Positions 36,026-44,304 of a stretch of DNA of 64,000 nt are shown here, piece by piece (position 1 is the first letter of the stretch; the number at the start of each line of letters is the position of its first letter). The position numbers and the translations under genes were made by a program. Source of the stretch: Lysinibacillus boronitolerans JCM 21713 = 10a = NBRC 103108. GTDB taxonomy: Bacteria; Bacillota; Bacilli; Bacillales_A; Planococcaceae. The notes below the pieces were generated by a model. The model was not told the DNA's origin. It saw nothing but the letters and a program-made list of their open reading frames with translations, and made no database searches. The stretch covers positions 62,001-126,000 of the forward strand of contig NZ_JPVR01000074.1 in the NCBI RefSeq assembly GCF_000772935.1, written 5' to 3'.

Positions 36026-36781
36026 TTATATATAGAACGTATAGTCTTCGGGTATGACACGTTTTAAAAATTTCTTCGTTCGCTCCTCTTTTGGGCTGAC
36101 GAAAATATCATGAGGGCTACCTTCCTCTACAACCACTCCTCCATCCATGAAAATTACGCGATTGGCAACATCTTTGGCAAAGCCCATTTCGTGTGTTACT
36201 ACAAGCATTGTTGTACCCTCCGCTGCAATATTTTTCATGACCTGTAGAACCTCACCTACCAATTCAGGGTCAAGTGCGGACGTTGGTTCATCAAATAAAA
36301 TAATATCAGGATTCAAAGCTACTGCTCGTGCAATACCAACACGTTGCTGTTGACCTCCTGACAACTGACTCGGATAGGCATCATATTTGTCTGATAAACC
36401 TACTTTATCAAGTGCCTTTTTACCAATTTCCACAGCATGTGCCTTAGGAATTTTACGTCCAATGATTAACCCTTCCGTTACATTTTCTAATGCCGTTTTA
36501 TTAGTGAATAGATTATAGTTTTGGAAGACAAATGCGACACGCTGGCGAATTGCATGTACGTCTTTTTTCTTTACATGTTGAAAATCAACCTGAATATCTC
36601 CAAATGTCGCATGGCCTTGATCAGCCTTCTCTAAAAAATTGATACAACGCAATAATGTTGTTTTTCCTGAACCACTGGGACCTAAAATAACAACAACGTC
36701 CCCTTTATCAATGGCTAAATCAACACCCTTTAAGATTTCATTGCCACCAAATGATTTATGAATATTTTTAATTTCTAACAT
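36026..36781 (-). CDS. Polar amino acid ABC transporter ATPase
   Basis: 251-residue ABC ATPase of the GlnQ/TcyN class. Walker [10 protein letters not shown], signature [14 protein letters not shown], Walker [16 protein letters not shown], switch THEM. Last gene of an operon: oxidoreductase, binding protein, two permeases, ATPase. This gene set resembles the cystine/sulfur-compound importers of bacilli (TcyJKLMN-like). Substrate inferred only from context. Confidence 0.9.
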   Translation of the reverse strand: MLEIKNIHKSFGGNEILKGVDLAIDKGDVVVILGPSGSGKTTLLRCINFLEKADQGHATFGDIQVDFQHVKKKDVHAIRQRVAFVFQNYNLFTNKTALENVTEGLIIGRKIPKAHAVEIGKKALDKVGLSDKYDAYPSQLSGGQQQRVGIARAVALNPDIILFDEPTSALDPELVGEVLQVMKNIAAEGTTMLVVTHEMGFAKDVANRVIFMDGGVVVEEGSPHDIFVSPKEERTKKFLKRVIPEDYTFYI

Positions 36782-36794
36782 GCTAATTCACCCC

Positions 36795-37496
36795 TTAGAC
36801 ATTTGCCATTTTGTATTTGCTTAAATATTTCTCATAACGCTTAAACAAGTATTCAACCGTACTACATAAAATTAAGTACACAATAAAGATATCCAAATAG
36901 GCCTCTACATAATTGTAGCCAACGTTTGCCGCTACTTTTGCCTTCAGTGTAATTTCAGGAAGCGACATTGCGTAGCCTAGCGATGTAGCTTTAATAAGAT
37001 TAACTGTAGCTGTGCAAATATTCGGCAATGCCACTACTAATGCCTGTGGAATGATGATGCGAGTATATGCTTGGAATGTTGACAAACCTACTGAGTGTGC
37101 AGCCTCTAGTTGCCCCTTTTCAATGGTACTTAACGCCGATCGAAAGACCTCAATCAAAATGGCTGTTGAGCTGAATGCAAACACAATAAACGCATACCAA
37201 ATTGGATTAATTTTATAAACATCATACGCAATATGATATTTTTCAAAAATAATTTTTAACATTAACGGTATACTGCTATAGATAATAAAAATTTGTATAA
37301 TGATCGGTGTTCCTCGAACAAAAGAAACATAAATCTTCGCTAGGTGATGGATAACTGGAATTTTATTGATCCTAGTCAGTGCCAGCAAAAATCCCAATGG
37401 CAAAGCTATCACCAACGCAACAACTGTGACAAGGAGCGCGATAGGAACACCAGATAATGCTACGAAAAATGTTTCAAGTAAAAATTGATAATTCAC
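36795..37496 (-). CDS. Polar amino acid ABC transporter permease
   Basis: 233 residues, about five membrane helices. HisM-type signature YVSFVRGTPIIIQIFIIYSS and the EAA loop GQLEAAHSVGLSTFQAYTRIIIPQAL that docks the ATPase. It lies 13 bases from both neighbours, so the operon is compact. It forms a heterodimer with the permease at 37509-38216. Confidence 0.9.
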   Translation of the reverse strand: MNYQFLLETFFVALSGVPIALLVTVVALVIALPLGFLLALTRINKIPVIHHLAKIYVSFVRGTPIIIQIFIIYSSIPLMLKIIFEKYHIAYDVYKINPIWYAFIVFAFSSTAILIEVFRSALSTIEKGQLEAAHSVGLSTFQAYTRIIIPQALVVALPNICTATVNLIKATSLGYAMSLPEITLKAKVAANVGYNYVEAYLDIFIVYLILCSTVEYLFKRYEKYLSKYKMANV

Positions 37497-37508
37497 CTTC
37501 TCGCCTCC

Positions 37509-38216
37509 TTAAGTTGTTTCTAAGGTCTTCTTACCTTTACCAAATATTTTTTCTAATATAGTAAATATTTTTTCTATAATAATAGATAACACCCAATAAA
37601 TAATGGCCAATGCAATATAAATTTCTAAGGCATGAGCATTGATGTTACTTGCAATAATTAGATTTGCCTTACCTACAATATCGATTAGACCAATTGTATA
37701 AGCGAGTGCACCTTCCTGTAATAAAGCAATCATGCCATTGCCAAAGTTCGGCAAAGCAACAACCAGTGCCTGTGGAAAAATAATTCGACGATAGGCCTGG
37801 AAGGGTGTTAGCCCAACACTAACGGCTGCTTCAAACTGCCCTTTTGGTATGGCTAAATAGGCAGACCGTATCACCTCAGACATTATTGCCGCGAATTGTA
37901 AGGTGAATGTTACAACAACAAATATGGCCGTCTCAATAGAATGGAGATTAAGACCAACATTTTCTGCTAATGCTGGGACGCCATAATAGACAAGAAATAA
38001 CAAAACAATGGATGGTGTACAGCGCATAATCGTTGTATACAGATTGGCGAATTTAGTTAGCCACTTCACTGAAGATAGCTTAGCAGCCGCCAACAATAAG
38101 CCGAATAGGGTACCTAAGATAATAGAGGACCCTGCAACTAAGAACGTAATTTTTAAAAATGGCAATAACACTGGGATTGCGTTCCAAATGTAGGTTGCGT
38201 CAAAATATTTATCCAT
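37509..38216 (-). CDS. Polar amino acid ABC transporter permease
   Basis: 235 residues, five or so membrane helices, with the HisM-type entry YTTIMRCTPSIVLLFLVYY and EAA loop GQFEAAVSVGLTPFQAYRRIIFPQAL. Paralogue of the downstream permease. A wobble-rich hairpin lies between it and the binding-protein gene. Confidence 0.9.
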   Translation of the reverse strand: MDKYFDATYIWNAIPVLLPFLKITFLVAGSSIILGTLFGLLLAAAKLSSVKWLTKFANLYTTIMRCTPSIVLLFLVYYGVPALAENVGLNLHSIETAIFVVVTFTLQFAAIMSEVIRSAYLAIPKGQFEAAVSVGLTPFQAYRRIIFPQALVVALPNFGNGMIALLQEGALAYTIGLIDIVGKANLIIASNINAHALEIYIALAIIYWVLSIIIEKIFTILEKIFGKGKKTLETT

Positions 38217-38245
38217 TTCCTCACCAACTTTTGTTTTTATGAATA

Positions 38246-38278
38246 AAGACTGCTGAGCATTACTGACTCAACAGCCTT
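38246..38278 (-). terminator. Attenuator-like hairpin between binding protein and permeases
   Basis: On the minus strand GGCTGTTGAG pairs with CTCAGCAGTC through ten pairs, two of them wobble, followed by TTTATTC. Probably lowers expression of the permease genes relative to the binding protein. Confidence 0.55.
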
Positions 38279-38298
38279 ACTATTCGTTCCGTTTTAAA

Positions 38299-39162
38299 CT
38301 AACGATTTACGTTTTCTAGTACTTCAAATAAATCACGGCCATAGAATTTTGTACTTAATTCATTTGTTTTCTTTTGTTCTTTAACCTGAGCTATCGCTTT
38401 ATCATAAGCGTCAGCAAATTCCTGCTCTTTTTTATTGAACAGTGGCCATGTTTTTATAACAGCAAATTCGTTATAGACAACGTCATCTTTTAGGTTATAA
38501 TATGGGCCATCTTCTGCCAGTACTTGTTGTTTAAATGGGCCTTCAATCATGACACCGCCATCAACACGACCTTCATTTACCCACTGCACTACATCAACAG
38601 TAAAGGCGTCACCAGCCTCAAGTTTTACCTTATTATCTGGATTTGCCGTATTATATTCATCGATAATTGTATATTGAGCATTATTTGCAGCAATTGGTGC
38701 TAAAGAATAGCCCTTTTTCGCAAAATCTGCTAATGTTTTCACGCCTTCATCCTCTTTACGTAAAACTAAACCTGCGCTACTTAAACCTAGGAATTCCTTT
38801 GGGAAAATAAATTTCTCTGTACGTTCCTGAGTAAAGAATGCGTTTTTAACCCCTACTTGATATTTCCCTTGCTCTACACCAATTAATAAATCATCACTTG
38901 TTGTACCTACATACTCAAATTGATAATCAGGTAACAATTCATCTACTAATTTCATTACTTCTACATCATAACCTGTTGGATTTCCATTATCGTCGATGTA
39001 ACTAATGGGTTTTGACGCTTGATCGTAGGCTACCTTTACTGTACGTACCTTTTCACCATCACTTGAATCTTTATCTGCAGAGTCTCCTGAATTACAACCT
39101 GCTAATAATGCTATAGATGCCAAACCAATTGCAGCAAATTGAAAAACCTTATTCTTCTTCAT
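38299..39162 (-). CDS. Amino acid ABC transporter substrate-binding lipoprotein
   Basis: 287 residues. Signal peptide with lipobox ALLAGC (lipid Cys C23), acidic Ser/Asp linker, then an SBP_bac_3 domain (VKVAYDQASKPISYIDDNGNPTGYDVEVMKLV). The gap to the oxidoreductase gene is 29 bases. SBP_bac_3 proteins of this operon type bind cystine or other sulfur-containing or polar amino acids; the ligand cannot be read from sequence. Confidence 0.9.
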   Translation of the reverse strand: MKKNKVFQFAAIGLASIALLAGCNSGDSADKDSSDGEKVRTVKVAYDQASKPISYIDDNGNPTGYDVEVMKLVDELLPDYQFEYVGTTSDDLLIGVEQGKYQVGVKNAFFTQERTEKFIFPKEFLGLSSAGLVLRKEDEGVKTLADFAKKGYSLAPIAANNAQYTIIDEYNTANPDNKVKLEAGDAFTVDVVQWVNEGRVDGGVMIEGPFKQQVLAEDGPYYNLKDDVVYNEFAVIKTWPLFNKKEQEFADAYDKAIAQVKEQKKTNELSTKFYGRDLFEVLENVNR

Positions 39163-39191
39163 ATGTCATTTCTCCTTATTTTTCACATAAT

Positions 39192-40355
39192 TTATTCAGA
39201 TAATTTCTGCTGTTCAATAGCGGCAGTCGCTAATTTAATAATCGTCATATCATCCATCGGTGGATTATGAAGTCCTGCACGAACATTGCGATAATAGCGT
39301 TGTAATGGATTGGATAACTGCAAGCTTTTTGCCCCCACCACACGCATCGCTTTATCGACTATATCTATTGCGATGTTTGTTACTGTATGTTTAGCAACAG
39401 CCATTTCATTTGTTATTAGTCCACGTCTAGCAGGATCATCGTAAGCCTCAGCCACTCCGTATAAGACAAAACGTGCTTGATGGAGCTTTAATTCAATATC
39501 CCCTAAAAGCTGTTGTACATTTGGCAACGTACTAATTGGCGCATTCAGGCTATTCGGTTGATGGTGATTAGCAAAATGAATAGCATAATCACGAGCAGCT
39601 TGTGCAATGCCTAAGTAAGTTGCTGGGATATGGAGTATCCAGCCATTTATCTTGCCGCCACTCGGGTGACTTGGTAACTCTACTAAATGCTCTTTTGCCA
39701 CAAGGACATCCTTTAACACAAGGTCGTGGCTGCTTGTGCCTCGCATTGCAGACATCTCCCAATTCTCCTCAATGGTTACACCAGCTGAATCCTTATGAAT
39801 GAGGAAGAAACCAACTTGCTGCTTTTCTTCAATCCAAGCAGAGGTAAGGAAATAATCGAGCACAGGAGAAGCAGTCGTAAAAATCTTGCGCCCATTTATC
39901 AGCCAACCGTCTTTAGTAAAAATGGCATTTGTCCCTGGCCGCCCTCCTCGCGTTGGGCTACCTGTTGCCGCCTCACTAACAGCTCTATTAATCATGGCAC
40001 CTCTCTTTATTTCTTCAGCAAAAGCTACTAATAGATCATCCGTCCATAGTTTAGTTTCATATATTTCACCGACAACGCCTAATGTCCATCCAAGGGAAAG
40101 AGAAGCATTTTCGTCATAGCTTGCTAGCGTCTCTTGTACGAGGACCATATCATATACAGATAAGCCTTCCCCGCCATATTGTTTCGGTAAAGTAAGTTGA
40201 GGATAGCCAATTTGTAAAAGTAATCGATGTGCTTCGAACGGAAAACGAGATTGCTCATCAACCTCAGCAGCCTGTGCTTTGATTGGCTCAGCAATAGCAG
40301 CTAGCTGATCTAACCAAAATCGTTGTCGCTCAGTTTTTACAAATAAATTCTTCAA
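39192..40355 (-). CDS. Acyl-CoA-dehydrogenase-like flavin oxidoreductase (SfnB/DszC-like)
   Basis: 387 residues with the acyl-CoA dehydrogenase fold: N-terminal helical domain (LTLPKQYGGEGLSVYDMVLVQE), beta domain (GWLINGRKIFTTASP, SAMRGTSSHDLVLKDV) and C-terminal helices. The catalytic Glu of true acyl-CoA dehydrogenases is not obvious. Together with its place at the head of an amino acid ABC operon, this favours a reduced-flavin monooxygenase or sulfur-acquisition role (SfnB/DszC group). The gene follows a leader with a terminator hairpin. Confidence 0.82.
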   Translation of the reverse strand: MKNLFVKTERQRFWLDQLAAIAEPIKAQAAEVDEQSRFPFEAHRLLLQIGYPQLTLPKQYGGEGLSVYDMVLVQETLASYDENASLSLGWTLGVVGEIYETKLWTDDLLVAFAEEIKRGAMINRAVSEAATGSPTRGGRPGTNAIFTKDGWLINGRKIFTTASPVLDYFLTSAWIEEKQQVGFFLIHKDSAGVTIEENWEMSAMRGTSSHDLVLKDVLVAKEHLVELPSHPSGGKINGWILHIPATYLGIAQAARDYAIHFANHHQPNSLNAPISTLPNVQQLLGDIELKLHQARFVLYGVAEAYDDPARRGLITNEMAVAKHTVTNIAIDIVDKAMRVVGAKSLQLSNPLQRYYRNVRAGLHNPPMDDMTIIKLATAAIEQQKLSE

Positions 40356-40415
40356 ATGAATCTCCTTCTTCCCAATATATATAAATCATATAAATTTACT
40401 AAGAATTGATAATGA

Positions 40416-40450
40416 AAAAAAATCTCTGGCTACATTCATGTAGTGAGATA
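40416..40450 (-). terminator. Leader terminator (attenuator) before the oxidoreductase-ABC operon
   Basis: Minus strand: ATCTC, inner stem CTACA-TGAA-TGTAG, then GAGAT and a run of eight T. It lies between the promoter (40487-40515) and the gene start (40355), so most transcripts could stop here unless antitermination occurs. The leader before it is only about 30-40 bases. Confidence 0.75.
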
Positions 40451-40486
40451 CTATTTGGTACTGAATTTTCTGATTCGTTGACACTT

Positions 40487-40515
40487 ATAATACTTTTCGC
40501 ATTAGAAAATGTCAA
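40487..40515 (-). promoter_or_regulatory. Strong SigA-type promoter of the oxidoreductase-ABC operon
   Basis: Minus strand: perfect -35 TTGACA (40515-40510), 17-base spacer, -10 TATTAT (40492-40487). Transcription would begin near 40480, giving a leader of about 125 bases. Confidence 0.82.
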
Positions 40516-40637
40516 TGGGTGAAATTCAAGTTTTTTTGTAAGTTTAATATGTATTACAAAGTTTCATTTTTTATCTTTGAATTATGCACCAAGCTTTTCT
40601 TACAACATATGCTAAAACTAATGAAAGAGGTGCATAT

Positions 40638-41384
40638 ATGACAAATAATTTAAATTCGCCACTAAACGGTGGAATCATTACCCATTCTGCTCCACAGGTT
40701 ATTCAAACTAAGTTTGGAGATATTAATGGGGATGGTTTTTTTGAAACCATTTTTTTAATGGGCACTAAACAGCCTGATAGTCCTTTATGGAGAAACCTAA
40801 CACTGACTATTTTTTATGGGCAAACACGACAAATGGAGCATATTCCATTGAAACAAAATATGGGCTATAATCCGACTATTTTTTTGGGCGATTTTACTGG
40901 TAATCATGTTGAGGATATTCTGGTTGTGTCTGATACTGGGGGTAGCGGTGGAATTGTTAATGGTGAGATTTTTTCCTCTATCAACAATCAAGTTCGTTCC
41001 ATCTTTGATGCAGAGTCTTTTAATAATAAACTTAAATATAAGGTCAATTATGTAGATCATTATAAGGCTGTTGTTCAGAGTTTTAATCCTGCTATTAAAT
41101 ACACAATTGATTTACAGTATAAAGGAACCGACTACTTAGCTGAAATTTATAACCCAGATGGTACCTTGAAGCAACCGATTGAAGGCTGGGTAGATCCTTT
41201 TGGAGGACTATATCCTGTTGATTACGATCGAGATGGAACATATGAAATTTTAGGATATCAAGAAATTGCAGGTAGATATCATGCTGATGGATTAGGCTAT
41301 GTAGAAAATATTTTAAAATGGAATGGCCATGAATTTGTAATAGATCGACAAACGGTTGGTATTTTTGGTGAGGATTTATCTTAG
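40638..41384 (+). CDS. FG-GAP/VCBS-like repeat protein
   Basis: 248 residues with three calcium-loop-like motifs spaced through the chain: DINGDGFFETIF (about 30), DFTGNHVEDILVV (about 84) and DYDRDGTYEIL (about 196). These are the DxDxDG loops of FG-GAP/VCBS beta-propeller repeats. No signal peptide is visible, so it may be cytoplasmic or released at sporulation; the role is unknown. ATG 40638 follows AGAGGTG; the frame extends upstream without a ribosome site. Confidence 0.72.
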   Translation: MTNNLNSPLNGGIITHSAPQVIQTKFGDINGDGFFETIFLMGTKQPDSPLWRNLTLTIFYGQTRQMEHIPLKQNMGYNPTIFLGDFTGNHVEDILVVSDTGGSGGIVNGEIFSSINNQVRSIFDAESFNNKLKYKVNYVDHYKAVVQSFNPAIKYTIDLQYKGTDYLAEIYNPDGTLKQPIEGWVDPFGGLYPVDYDRDGTYEILGYQEIAGRYHADGLGYVENILKWNGHEFVIDRQTVGIFGEDLS

Positions 41385-41415
41385 ACGATAAATCTAGCTA
41401 TTAAATAAGCTAAAA

Positions 41416-41467
41416 CAGGAATCTGCTCATTTTTTTACATAACTAACAAAAAACAAGCAGATTCCGT
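41416..41467. terminator. Inverted repeat between convergent genes
   Basis: GGAATCTGCT (41418-41427) / AGCAGATTCC (41456-41465), perfect ten-bp stem with a 28-base loop containing T7 and A6 runs. Probably a terminator for one or both convergent genes, though the T-run is not in the usual place. Confidence 0.5.
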
Positions 41468-41470
41468 TAT

Positions 41471-41851
41471 TTACATTTTCTTTTCAACCAAGGCAAAGTA
41501 GTTATTTTCAGGGTCAGCAAAGTTAAAAACTCTACCCATTGGCATCATGACTAGATCTCCTACTTTAACGCCCTTTGCCTGAAAATCTTGGTACATCTCT
41601 TCAATTTTATCAGCATAAAACATTATGGAAGGTGTGCCTAAATTTAGGTCAGGTTGCATTTTAGCAATCATTTCTTTGTTGTGAAGCACAAAGGATGTTT
41701 GAGCTTCCTTCGTTGGTGCAATTTCAATCCAGCGCATGCCTGCCTCTTCCTGTTCAGAAATGACAACAAACCCCACTTTTTCTGTCCAAAACTTCACGAT
41801 TGTATCTTGATCATTAACATATAACATTACTTGTCCAATTTGATGAATCAT
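41471..41851 (-). CDS. VOC-superfamily (glyoxalase/dioxygenase-fold) protein
   Basis: 126-residue single VOC domain: IGQVMLYVNDQDTIVKFWTEKVGF at the start, SIMFYADKIEEMYQDFQAKGV in the middle, and the metal-type Glu replaced region FNFADPENNYFALVEK at the end. Function could be resistance or small-molecule binding and cannot be named. ATG 41851 follows GAGGAGGG. Single gene divergent from the Cache chemoreceptor at 42076. Confidence 0.82.
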   Translation of the reverse strand: MIHQIGQVMLYVNDQDTIVKFWTEKVGFVVISEQEEAGMRWIEIAPTKEAQTSFVLHNKEMIAKMQPDLNLGTPSIMFYADKIEEMYQDFQAKGVKVGDLVMMPMGRVFNFADPENNYFALVEKKM

Positions 41852-41945
41852 GACTTTTACCCTCCTCTTTTGAGCTTTAGTATACATCAAAAAGTGGCTT
41901 TATATAGCTTCTAATGCAATCAATTTAGGGAAATTTCAAATAATT

Positions 41946-41964
41946 GATAATGATATACATTACT
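41946..41964. promoter_or_regulatory. Fur-box-like sequence
   Basis: GATAATGATATACATTACT matches the classical 19-base Fur consensus at 15 positions. It lies in the gap between the divergent VOC gene and the first Cache chemoreceptor. Whether it governs either gene cannot be told from sequence. Confidence 0.5.
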
Positions 41965-42075
41965 AAGAAATAATTAATTCAAAGTACTTAACTTTTCTTT
42001 TATTTCTGATAGAATGAGTATTATTTACCTTTAGGGGAAAAGTATAGAATAAAATATTATGTGAGGATAATACAA

Positions 42076-44025
42076 TTGAAACAACTAAGTTTAAGAAAAA
42101 AGCTTATTTTTTCGTTTTTAGCCATGCTTCTCATCCCAACACTATTGATTGGAATAGTATCTTACCAAAGTGCTGAACAGCAAATTTCAGAGGAACAACG
42201 CGCAAGTGCGACTGAAAGTGTGCGCATTCTAAATGCCAATATTACAAACATGATTGAACCCAAATTGAAAGATGTACAATATTTTTCACAAAAATTTAGT
42301 GCAACCTACTTTCAGGATGATAGCATTTTAAAACTGAAGTCATTATTAACTGAATATGTCAATATGCACCCTGAAGTAGACCTAATATATATTGGGACTG
42401 CTGATGGCAAACTATTTGATCAGCCTGTTCAAGAGTATCCTGATGGCTTCGACCCTCGGACAAGGCCTTGGTATAAGCAGGCTTTAGCTAATAATGGCAA
42501 GACCTCAATTACTGCACCTTATGTTACACAATCTACAGGTGACATTGTCATTACAATTACTCAGGCATTACCAGATGGTTCTGGCGTTTTAGGATTAGAT
42601 CTAAATATTTCTACATTAAGTGACATTACGAATAATATACGTATTGGAGAAACGGGCTTCGCTTCTCTTTTAGATAACAATAAAATTTATATTGCCCAGC
42701 CAGAGAAAGAAAGTGGTACAGAGGCTACAGAAAGCTATATTCCAAAAATTTATGAGCAGGAAAGCGGTACAATTATTGAAAAAGACCGTCACTTACAATT
42801 TGTTACGAATGAGTTAACAGGTTGGAAGGTAATTGGCACCATGTTTACTGCGGAAGCTGCAAAAGCTGCGGCATCCACATTGAATATTAATTTAATTATC
42901 ATTGCGGTTTCTATTCTCGTTGGCGTTATTTTTATGCTCTTCATGATAAAGTCTATTGTTAACCCAATTAATCAACTGAAGCAAAGTGCATTGAAAATTA
43001 GTGATGGTAATTTAACGGAGTTTATTGAAATCCATTCTAAAGATGAAATTGGGCAGCTTGGAGAAGCCTTTATCTCTATGAAGGTGAGCTTAAAAAAACT
43101 AATTCGTAATGTTGATCAAAGCTCACAACATGTCCAAACAGCCGCTCAAAATTTATCTGCTAATGCAGAACAAAACATCGCTGCCTCAGAGCAAGTTGCT
43201 GATGCTATGCAACAAATGGCAATTAGTACAGAAAAACAAACAACAGGTATTGACCAGAACGCCATTTCAGTTGAAGAAATTGCTAAAGGCGTTGTTGAAG
43301 TGGCAGACAGTTCCATGCAGGTTTCTGACCTATCTAGCCATGCTATCCAATTGGCAGAAGAAGGTGGACAATCGGTAAAACAAACTGTACAACAAATGAA
43401 TTCTATCCATAATTCTGTAACGCTATCAGATACAATGATTAAAGCACTCTATGATCGCACGAAAGAAATCGGCTCCATTTTAGAAATGATTAGTGCTATT
43501 TCAGATCAAACAAATTTACTAGCGCTTAATGCTGCTATAGAAGCTGCTAGAGCAGGAGAACATGGCAAGGGCTTTGCGGTAGTGGCTGATGAAGTACGCA
43601 AATTAGCAGAGCAATCTCATCAATCGGCAGAGCAAATTTCTGCGCTCATTACTACTATTCAACAGGATACGGCAAAATCTGTAGAGACAATGGTCAAAGC
43701 ATCTACAGATGTTCAAGAAGGCTTACAATTGACAGAAGAAACAAGTAGAAAATTCGCGAGCATTATTGAAAGTCTACGAAACATCGCCCCGAAAATGGAG
43801 GATATTTCAGCATCTGCTCAAGAAATGTCTGCCGTTGTAGAAGAAGTATCAGCGACCGCTATTGAACTTTCCGATCACGCAAAATTAAATGCTGTTGCTA
43901 CGGAAGAAGTTGCCGCTTCCACGGAACAAACTTTATCTTCTATGCAGGATATGGCTTCGTCTGCCAAAACCCTACTTGATATGGCGGATGAATTGCAGGG
44001 TTATGTCAATCATTTTAATTATTAA
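42076..44025 (+). CDS. Methyl-accepting chemotaxis protein with Cache sensor (copy 1)
   Basis: 649 residues: membrane helix 1 (about 9-29), extracellular double Cache domain (about 35-270) with [16 protein letters not shown] and [11 protein letters not shown], membrane helix 2 (about 276-298), HAMP, then the signalling coiled coil with tip [16 protein letters not shown]. The TTG at 42076 ([12 protein letters not shown]) is chosen because AGGA lies eight bases upstream and the paralogue begins at the same point. The DxRxRPWY pattern suggests amino acid binding. Tandem paralogue of the next gene. Confidence 0.92.
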   Translation: MKQLSLRKKLIFSFLAMLLIPTLLIGIVSYQSAEQQISEEQRASATESVRILNANITNMIEPKLKDVQYFSQKFSATYFQDDSILKLKSLLTEYVNMHPEVDLIYIGTADGKLFDQPVQEYPDGFDPRTRPWYKQALANNGKTSITAPYVTQSTGDIVITITQALPDGSGVLGLDLNISTLSDITNNIRIGETGFASLLDNNKIYIAQPEKESGTEATESYIPKIYEQESGTIIEKDRHLQFVTNELTGWKVIGTMFTAEAAKAAASTLNINLIIIAVSILVGVIFMLFMIKSIVNPINQLKQSALKISDGNLTEFIEIHSKDEIGQLGEAFISMKVSLKKLIRNVDQSSQHVQTAAQNLSANAEQNIAASEQVADAMQQMAISTEKQTTGIDQNAISVEEIAKGVVEVADSSMQVSDLSSHAIQLAEEGGQSVKQTVQQMNSIHNSVTLSDTMIKALYDRTKEIGSILEMISAISDQTNLLALNAAIEAARAGEHGKGFAVVADEVRKLAEQSHQSAEQISALITTIQQDTAKSVETMVKASTDVQEGLQLTEETSRKFASIIESLRNIAPKMEDISASAQEMSAVVEEVSATAIELSDHAKLNAVATEEVAASTEQTLSSMQDMASSAKTLLDMADELQGYVNHFNY

Positions 44026-44153
44026 TTATTTAACTGCTAGATCTGAGTTCAAGATAGTATTGAACTCAGATTTTTTCTATTCCAAAAAGATAGGAAATTA
44101 CAAAATAAAATATTTTTCTACAAATAATAGCGTTGCATAACTTTATTTTCCAG

Positions 44154-44168
44154 ATTTTTCAGAAAATT
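44154..44168. promoter_or_regulatory. CodY box before the second Cache chemoreceptor
   Basis: ATTTTTCAGAAAATT matches AATTTTCWGAAAATT at 14 of 15 positions, about 140 bases upstream of the gene start. Confidence 0.65.
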
Positions 44169-44304
44169 GTGTTGATTATTATTCATTTTCCTCTTAGAAT
44201 CAGATTAAACATTTGAACGACTTAGGAGACTACTAATGTAATAAAACCAATCACGTAGTTAGTTGTATGAAACTTCAATAACGTCGTTTAAGGAGGAATA
44301 CCAT

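Noticed and set aside
40464-40478. CodY box at the start site of the oxidoreductase-ABC operon
   Set aside because: Only 11/15 matches, all in the left half; mentioned as a possibility but not annotated.
41931-41945. CodY box (AAATTTCAAATAATT) before the first Cache chemoreceptor
   Set aside because: 12/15 matches but it lacks the central G of the TTCWGAA core; not convincing.
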